Origin: Conidiobolus incongruus B7586
Lineage: Eukaryota > Entomophthoromycota > Entomophthoromycetes > Entomophthorales > Conidiobolaceae
Reading direction: 5' to 3'
Assembly: GCA_000697335.1 (NCBI GenBank)
Contig: JNEM01015676.1
Span: 1-25,773, forward strand
DNA: 25,773 bases
Part shown: in pieces, positions 19,747-25,773 of the stretch
How positions within the stretch are numbered: the first letter of the stretch is position 1
How the letters are laid out: each line of letters begins with the position of its first letter
Notes under the pieces: generated by a model
Database searches by the model: none
What the model saw: the letters and a program-made list of their open reading frames with translations, nothing else
What the model was told of the DNA's origin: nothing
Translations under genes and position numbers: made by a program

Positions 19747-22700
19747 TTACCTTTGTTTATTTTGAATTTAAAGATATTAACTTAAAAATTTTATCTTTTA
19801 AAATAAGTTATATCTTATTTAATCAATATTTATAGGTTGGTTTTATATGTTATATATTGAATAAATATAAATAATGGTTGAAACTATTAAGTTAAAGTAA
19901 GGTTTCTTTAGCTATAATTTTTTTAAATTAACTTATTTATTTAATAAAATTTTTTTCTGTTTTTTTTTGTTTTATCATTTTTTGCGTTTTTTTTTCTTAA
20001 AAATATAAATTAATAAACAAAAAATAAATAAGTTATAAAAAGAAAAAAAATAAAAGAAAAATATAAATTAGTATAAAAAGTATATAATAGAGATAATTAC
20101 TTATTTAATATAAAGTTATTAATAATTCACATATTTTCTATCTTTTTTAGGTTGGTTAGATAAGCTTATAAAGTATATATCTTTCTTATTATAGTCTTTA
20201 ATAATATAATTAGAGATTTAGTTATTTATAAGTTTAAAATAAACGGTATAAGTTTTCTTATAATTTTACCATATAATTTTATCTTTAATATAATAAAACT
20301 TTTTAATAAACTAATTTTAATTATATATTTTTTTTCAAATAATAATTTTATTAAGGAAGAAAAGTTCTAGTTATTTGTTTTAGGGAAGTTTCTTTTATAG
20401 ATCAAATAAAACCTGTTTTTTAAGCTTAATTTAGTTAAAATTAATATTATATATTATGTAAAAATGAGTTAGCTTTTTTAAACCTTTATAAGGACTTATT
20501 TAATATATTTAAATGATATTTATTAAAACTATATCTTATTCTTAACTAATTTTTTAAATTTTTTTAAGGTTATTATATAAGGTTTGATTTATTTACTTAA
20601 TATAATTATTAAAATTAAAGATATAAAAAATTATTTTAATATATTTAATTTTTAGCTAATTAAATATCTTATTAAAGATTATTATAATAAAATATATTAT
20701 ATAATTTAAGATTAAATATTAAAATATTTTATAATTAGTGATATTATAATAGTATAAATAAATAATAATGATAAATATAATATATTTCTTTATTATGATA
20801 ATTATTACTTATTAAATCATATGTTTAGTGATTATAAATTTTATTTATTATCAAATGGAATATGGTTAAAAGGTTTAATAAAATCAATTCCTTAATAATT
20901 AAAATTTTTTTTAAAGATAGCTTAAATAAATTTATCAATTATAAAGGTGCTAGGCTAGTTTTTTTATATTAAGTATAAATTTTTTAATAATCATTAATTT
21001 ATTCTTTTATTTTTAGCAATTAATATTAAAAACTAATTTTTTATAAGTAACTTTTTAAGAGAAACTCTTTTATAAATTATGTATACTTTTAAATAATAAC
21101 TTTTTTTGTTTTTTAAAGGGATTTTTTATAATCTTAAATATAAACTATAACCACAACTCTATATATTCTTTTATTGATAATCATGTAATTAAAGGTTATA
21201 TAGTAAACTTTTTTTAAGCTTATACATATCATATTAATTTAAATATTTTTAAAATAAATAATTATATTCACCAAACAATTTTTATATTTGTTATAAAATT
21301 AATCATATTTTGAGGATTTTTATTATATCGATTTTTATTTTTAATTGAGATAAAAAATTAATATTATAGTTTGTTAATTTAACTCTATAAATTATAATAT
21401 AATTAAAATAGAATAAGATTATTATCTATTGAAATTATTATGGAAAAAGATTAAATAGTTATAAATTACTTTTAATTAATATATAATCAATGAAATTAAT
21501 AAAATAATATTTAAATAGGTATATTTTGAAATATTCTATTGCCTTAATAATTGCCAAAAGTTTTTTTAAATAATCTTATATTTTCCTTTATTAAATTTAA
21601 AGTTTTTAACTAAAATTAAATAAAATACTTATAGCTATTATTATTACAATATTTTAATATAATATCTATAATATAGTTAAATAAGTTAATATTTAAAAAA
21701 CCCTCCTTATTATAATTTAAACTTATTTAAACTAATCCCTAAAAAAGAATATTTTTTAAATCATGAAAAGTTAGTTTATAAATAAGGTTTTAATTAAAAA
21801 AGTATTTTTCTTAAAAAGATATATTATTAAACAAGTTTAACTAGAATACTTTTATATAGACATATAGTAATAACCTAAAAGATTTAAAAAAACATATATT
21901 TTTTTATATTTTTAAAGGGAATAAAGGTTTTAATTTTGTTTTAATTATTTATAATAAGTTTAATCTTTTCATTACCTATAATATAACCTAGATATCTTAA
22001 AAAATTTTAATTTTATTTTTTTAAATTAATATACAATTTAAAATTATAAAGAGGTTTAAATTTTAAATTTAAATAATATAGATCATTATTAATAAATTCT
22101 AAATAAATAAGGATATTATCTAGATATAAGATTATAAATTTGTAAAAATACTCTTATAGAATGATTTTTATTATTTTTGAAAAAATCCTAGAATGGTAAA
22201 TATTTTATATAATTATTTTTTATATTAAAATTACCTATTAGGAATATTAAAAATGGTTTTTTTACAATCATTTTTTTAACCACTATTTGGTAATAACTTG
22301 ACAAAAAATTAAATAAAAAGAAAATCTTTTCTTTTTAGAGTATATCTAGAATTTACTATATTAAAAATAACAGATAAGGATTCTTTATAGTAATATTATT
22401 CAAAAGTTTGAAATTAATATATATTTATAGTTTTTTGTTTTTTTAAGATAATTATTATTTTAAAATTTTATTCAATAGTGATTTTTCAATAATATTACTT
22501 TTGAGAATCATATTTATATTTTTTAGAATCTTTAACTAAAAATAATAAATAACAATAAAATTACTATAATTGATAAGCTTATTTTTTTTATAAATAAAAG
22601 CAATAATGATATCTTTATAAATTATTTTAAGTAGTTTATTAAAGTTTATAATAATTTGATTATTTTAAGACTAAAGAAAAGTAGTTAATTTATTATAATA

Positions 22701-25700
22701 TTGTTTTAATATAATATTTTAATTAATTTTTTAGATCTTGTTTTTTTCCAATTATTATTTAATTTTGTTAGGAATTATTAAAATCATATTTAAAAATAGA
22801 TTAATAGTTATATATAAGCTAGTAAGTTTTTACAAAAGGCTACCATTTTAACAAATTTATGTTTATATTCATAAGTAATATAAATTATATTTATTATTAT
22901 ATAAAATTTTATTTTTATTTTATAAAGCTAATTGATATTCAGAAGTATTTTAATCTTATTAGCTTAAATTACTTAAATCTCCTAATTAAAAATAATACTT
23001 TTATCTTATATCTAAACTAGCTATAATAAATTTAAAAAGTTTTTAACCTTTGTGACAATGGTAAACAATGTATTTTTAATTATATTATATAAGATATTTC
23101 AGGTATTAGCTAAATCTTCTGATATAAAACTTAATTTTAAGTTATAATCCATATAAGTATAATATAGTTCATCTTTTATTTAAACTTTTATATATAGATA
23201 GTATTTCAATTTGATAAACATAGTTATATTATAATTAAGCTATATTATAGATACTAGATTTAATTCTAATACTAACTTTTTAGTAGAGTATAATTTAATA
23301 AGATATATAAACATTTTTTGATAGGTTTTTTAAAAATATAAAGTAAATACTATAAGTATTTTTTTTCTTAAATAAACTAATCTTCTTTTTAAAGATTAAT
23401 GAAATAAATTTTTATATCTTTTTAATATCTAAAATAAAAAATATATTCCTTTAAAATTATCCTTTTATAAAGTGGATAAATGCAATTATTATTTAAAATT
23501 ATAATAAGATTAAATAATACAATAAATATTAGTCTTGTGTTATATACTCAATTATAATTTAAAGATAACTTGATATCTTTTAATATATGAAAAATAAGTA
23601 TAAATAAAGTAATAATAGTTATTTTAATTTTTTTTTACTTTAATTAAAAACAATTAAGTTATTTTTTTAAAAAATAAAATAATTTAGAGAATTTTTCCTC
23701 TATTAATATTCATTTAAATATTGTTTTAAGAGACATCATTTTTTAAAGATTTATATATAATATAAAACATACAAAACTTAACTTTTTTGATATTATAATA
23801 ATTAAAACATCTAAGAATTTTTTAGTTAACTTATTAATAATCTAAAAGTTTTTAAAATAATGAATATTTTAAGGGAATAGATATCATAAAAGCTTTTTTT
23901 AAAATAAGTGGTTTTTAGAATAGGTTTTTTAAATATAAAGTTTAATTGAAATTTTATTTTAATATCTTTAAATACTTTACTTATTTAATAACTATAAGAT
24001 TTTTTTATTGATAAATATAAGTTTAGTTTTCAATTTCAATCTTTTTTATGATAGAATATAAAAAAGATTAAAGCTTTAATATTTCTTTTCTTAAAGGGTT
24101 ATATTTAGCTTTTTATTATTAATAATAATAAAATTAACCTTTGTAGGTAAAGTTATTATATTATCTTTTTTCTCTTTTTTAACTTTACTTTTAACTAGCT
24201 TATTTATCTTTATATCTATAAGCTATTCTTTAGAAAATTTATTTACCTTTACTTTATCAAAATTATTTTTAATTATGGTAAATAGCTCTTTATTAAGTTA
24301 AAGTTTAATAGTTAAGAATAATCTTTTAAGTTTCTTTATAAAGGAAAACTCTTTAATAGGTTAATTATTTTTAATTTAATTATAAATATAATGTTTAATT
24401 ATTATTTGTTTAACAAGATAATTTTTATAAGTAGAGGGATAACTAACTATAATATTTAACTTATTATCTATATATTCAATATATATATTGAGATATAATA
24501 TCTTTCTCAGATATTTTACTTAAAAGTTTAATAACTTCTTTCTTTTAAAAATTTAAAATTATAATAAAATGAATTTCAGTGTTTTTTTAATAAAGATTTA
24601 TTATTTAAGCTATTTCTTATAACTTTAAGTTTATTAAATAGGACTTTAGAATGTTTTTATATTAAATCTAAAGAAGCTCATATTTTTTAATAATATTTTT
24701 AATCTTTTTTATTTAGAAAACATATAAGTAATTAGATTTTAACTCTTTTATTATTAAATATAACTAATTAAATAAAGAGTTTTTTATATTATTAAGTTTA
24801 TAAGCAAGTTTATTTTTAAGAGTCTTTTTTAATCTATTATAGAACCTATAATATATAAGGATATAATTTCTTAAATAATAATATTTACTTAATCTATTAA
24901 GTTATTTATATTATATCCTTACAATTTTATATTTGGTTTAGAAAGCTATTATATATTTAACTTTATATTATTTAAAATAAGTGGGTTAAATTATAACTTT
25001 CTTAAGTTTTAAATATAATTATTTTTATAACATATTAAGGATATTACTTAAATACATTATTTTATAAAAATAAGCTATAAAATCAAAAACATTTATATTT
25101 TAACTAATAACTTAATTAATATTTAATAAAATAAACTAAAATTAAATAGGTAAAATCTATTATATCTATTAATAATATATACTATTGATAATAATATTTA
25201 GTTTTTAATTGGTTAAAATATAAACCTCTAAATTTTACCTAAATTAAGTTATAAACTTATAGGTTTTTAATGATAAAAAAAATTAAAACTTAATATATCT
25301 ATTTTTAACTTTTTTAATTTCTTTAAGTTTATAAGCTATAGAATCAATTAAATTTTTATAATAAAAAAGATTAATTTTATTATATATTTCTTAAATATAT
25401 TTTTAAAGCTAATTTAAATCTTTTGTTAAAAGGAAAGCTTTAATAACTTTTTTAATTAATCTTAAAGGGATTTAATTAAATTAAAATTAAATGATTAAAA
25501 AAACTACTTTATAACTATATTTTTATTATTTTTAAATTATTTAATAAAAGCTATAGTATAATAAAAGGTATTATCTTATTAAAAAATAATATTAGATTTA
25601 TTTAATCTATTTTATTCAATAGTTTTTTCAATTTATTATTAAAAATACTTTAATATATCTTAATATTAATTCCTTTATTAATTTTATAAAGATATCTTAT

Positions 25701-25773
25701 ATTTAAAGATAGTATATATCCTTAAATAATAATTAAGCTATTATTATATTTTTAGGTAAAATTAACATAATAG
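19308..25773 (-). mobile_element. Fossil Ty3/Gypsy LTR retrotransposon, running off the window
   Basis: An old element in minus orientation. Its LTR is 19308-19746 (about 438 bp, aligned end to end with the copy at 5463-5900). Going upward from the LTR come remnants of integrase (roughly 20.3-21.3 kb), RNase H (about 21.4-21.8 kb) and reverse transcriptase (about 21.9-22.7 kb, with the polymerase palm region recognisable near 22.12 kb and the YLG.IIG-type segment near 21.98 kb). Integrase lying after RNase H in coding order is the Ty3/Gypsy (Metaviridae) arrangement. From 22.8 to 25.77 kb protease and gag would be expected, but they are not recognisable; the other LTR lies outside the window. 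The element is thoroughly broken, with a great many interruptions in every frame, and is nearly devoid of CpG, consistent with RIP-like or methyl-cytosine decay over a long time. Confidence 0.75.

Noticed and set aside
24850-24925. Inverted AAGGATATAAT-type words in the AT-rich right end
   Set aside because: Short imperfect palindromes of A/T-dominated words are expected by chance in this composition and lie within the fossil element.
1-25773. Mitochondrial or plastid origin of the AT-rich parts
   Set aside because: The window holds spliceosomal-intron genes, HP1 and Ty3/Gypsy remnants, all nuclear; no organellar genes, rRNA or tRNA were recognised.
1-25773. CRISPR array, tRNA or rRNA genes
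   Set aside because: No regularly spaced direct repeats, no tRNA B-box with matching arms and no rRNA-like conserved block were seen on either strand.

Overview
The window looks like nuclear DNA of an AT-rich fungus. The evidence is protein-coding genes with short introns (48-55 nt, one of 99 nt; GT donors, AG acceptors, one clear TACTAAT branch site), a fungal-type 14-helix MFS transporter, a Swi6/HP1-type heterochromatin protein, a long-chain acyl-CoA synthetase, and Ty3/Gypsy-type fossils that have drifted to nearly pure A+T. The phylum cannot be fixed from the sequence. Swi6/HP1 argues against budding yeasts of the Saccharomyces type.

Layout: 1-1968 is very AT-rich and holds an old solo LTR in plus orientation (about 528-970). 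1969-4291 (minus) is a six-exon long-chain acyl-CoA synthetase with a consensus TATA box upstream. 5075-5203 (minus) is a doubtful short exon. 5463-5900 is a better preserved solo copy of the same LTR, in minus orientation. 6554-7140 (plus) and 7395-7720 (minus) look like broken or unresolved host genes in several frames. 7725-9800 is AT-rich and gene-free but contains a perfect 28-bp inverted repeat. 10255-10524 (minus) is a small predicted secreted protein. 11356-12149 (minus) is a five-exon HP1/Swi6 gene that has to be assembled through four introns. It is divergent from 13299-16619 (plus), an intronless 1106-residue MFS transporter with a disordered N-terminal half. 17464-17798 is a much fresher, pyrimidine-rich solo LTR of a different family. 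From about 18.2 kb to the end the DNA is extremely AT-rich and CpG-poor. It contains a fossil Ty3/Gypsy element on the minus strand (LTR at 19308-19746, then integrase, RNase H and reverse transcriptase remnants) that runs off the window.

The four genes supported as real are lipid activation, a small secreted product, a heterochromatin reader and a membrane transporter; nothing suggests that they form one pathway. The strongest larger-scale signal is the alternation of gene islands with AT-rich compartments. Three copies of one LTR at different stages of decay, differing mainly by C-to-T and G-to-A transitions, point to a directional, RIP-like or methyl-cytosine deamination process. It is thematically notable that an HP1/Swi6 gene, whose family normally acts on such DNA, lies here, but no functional link is shown.
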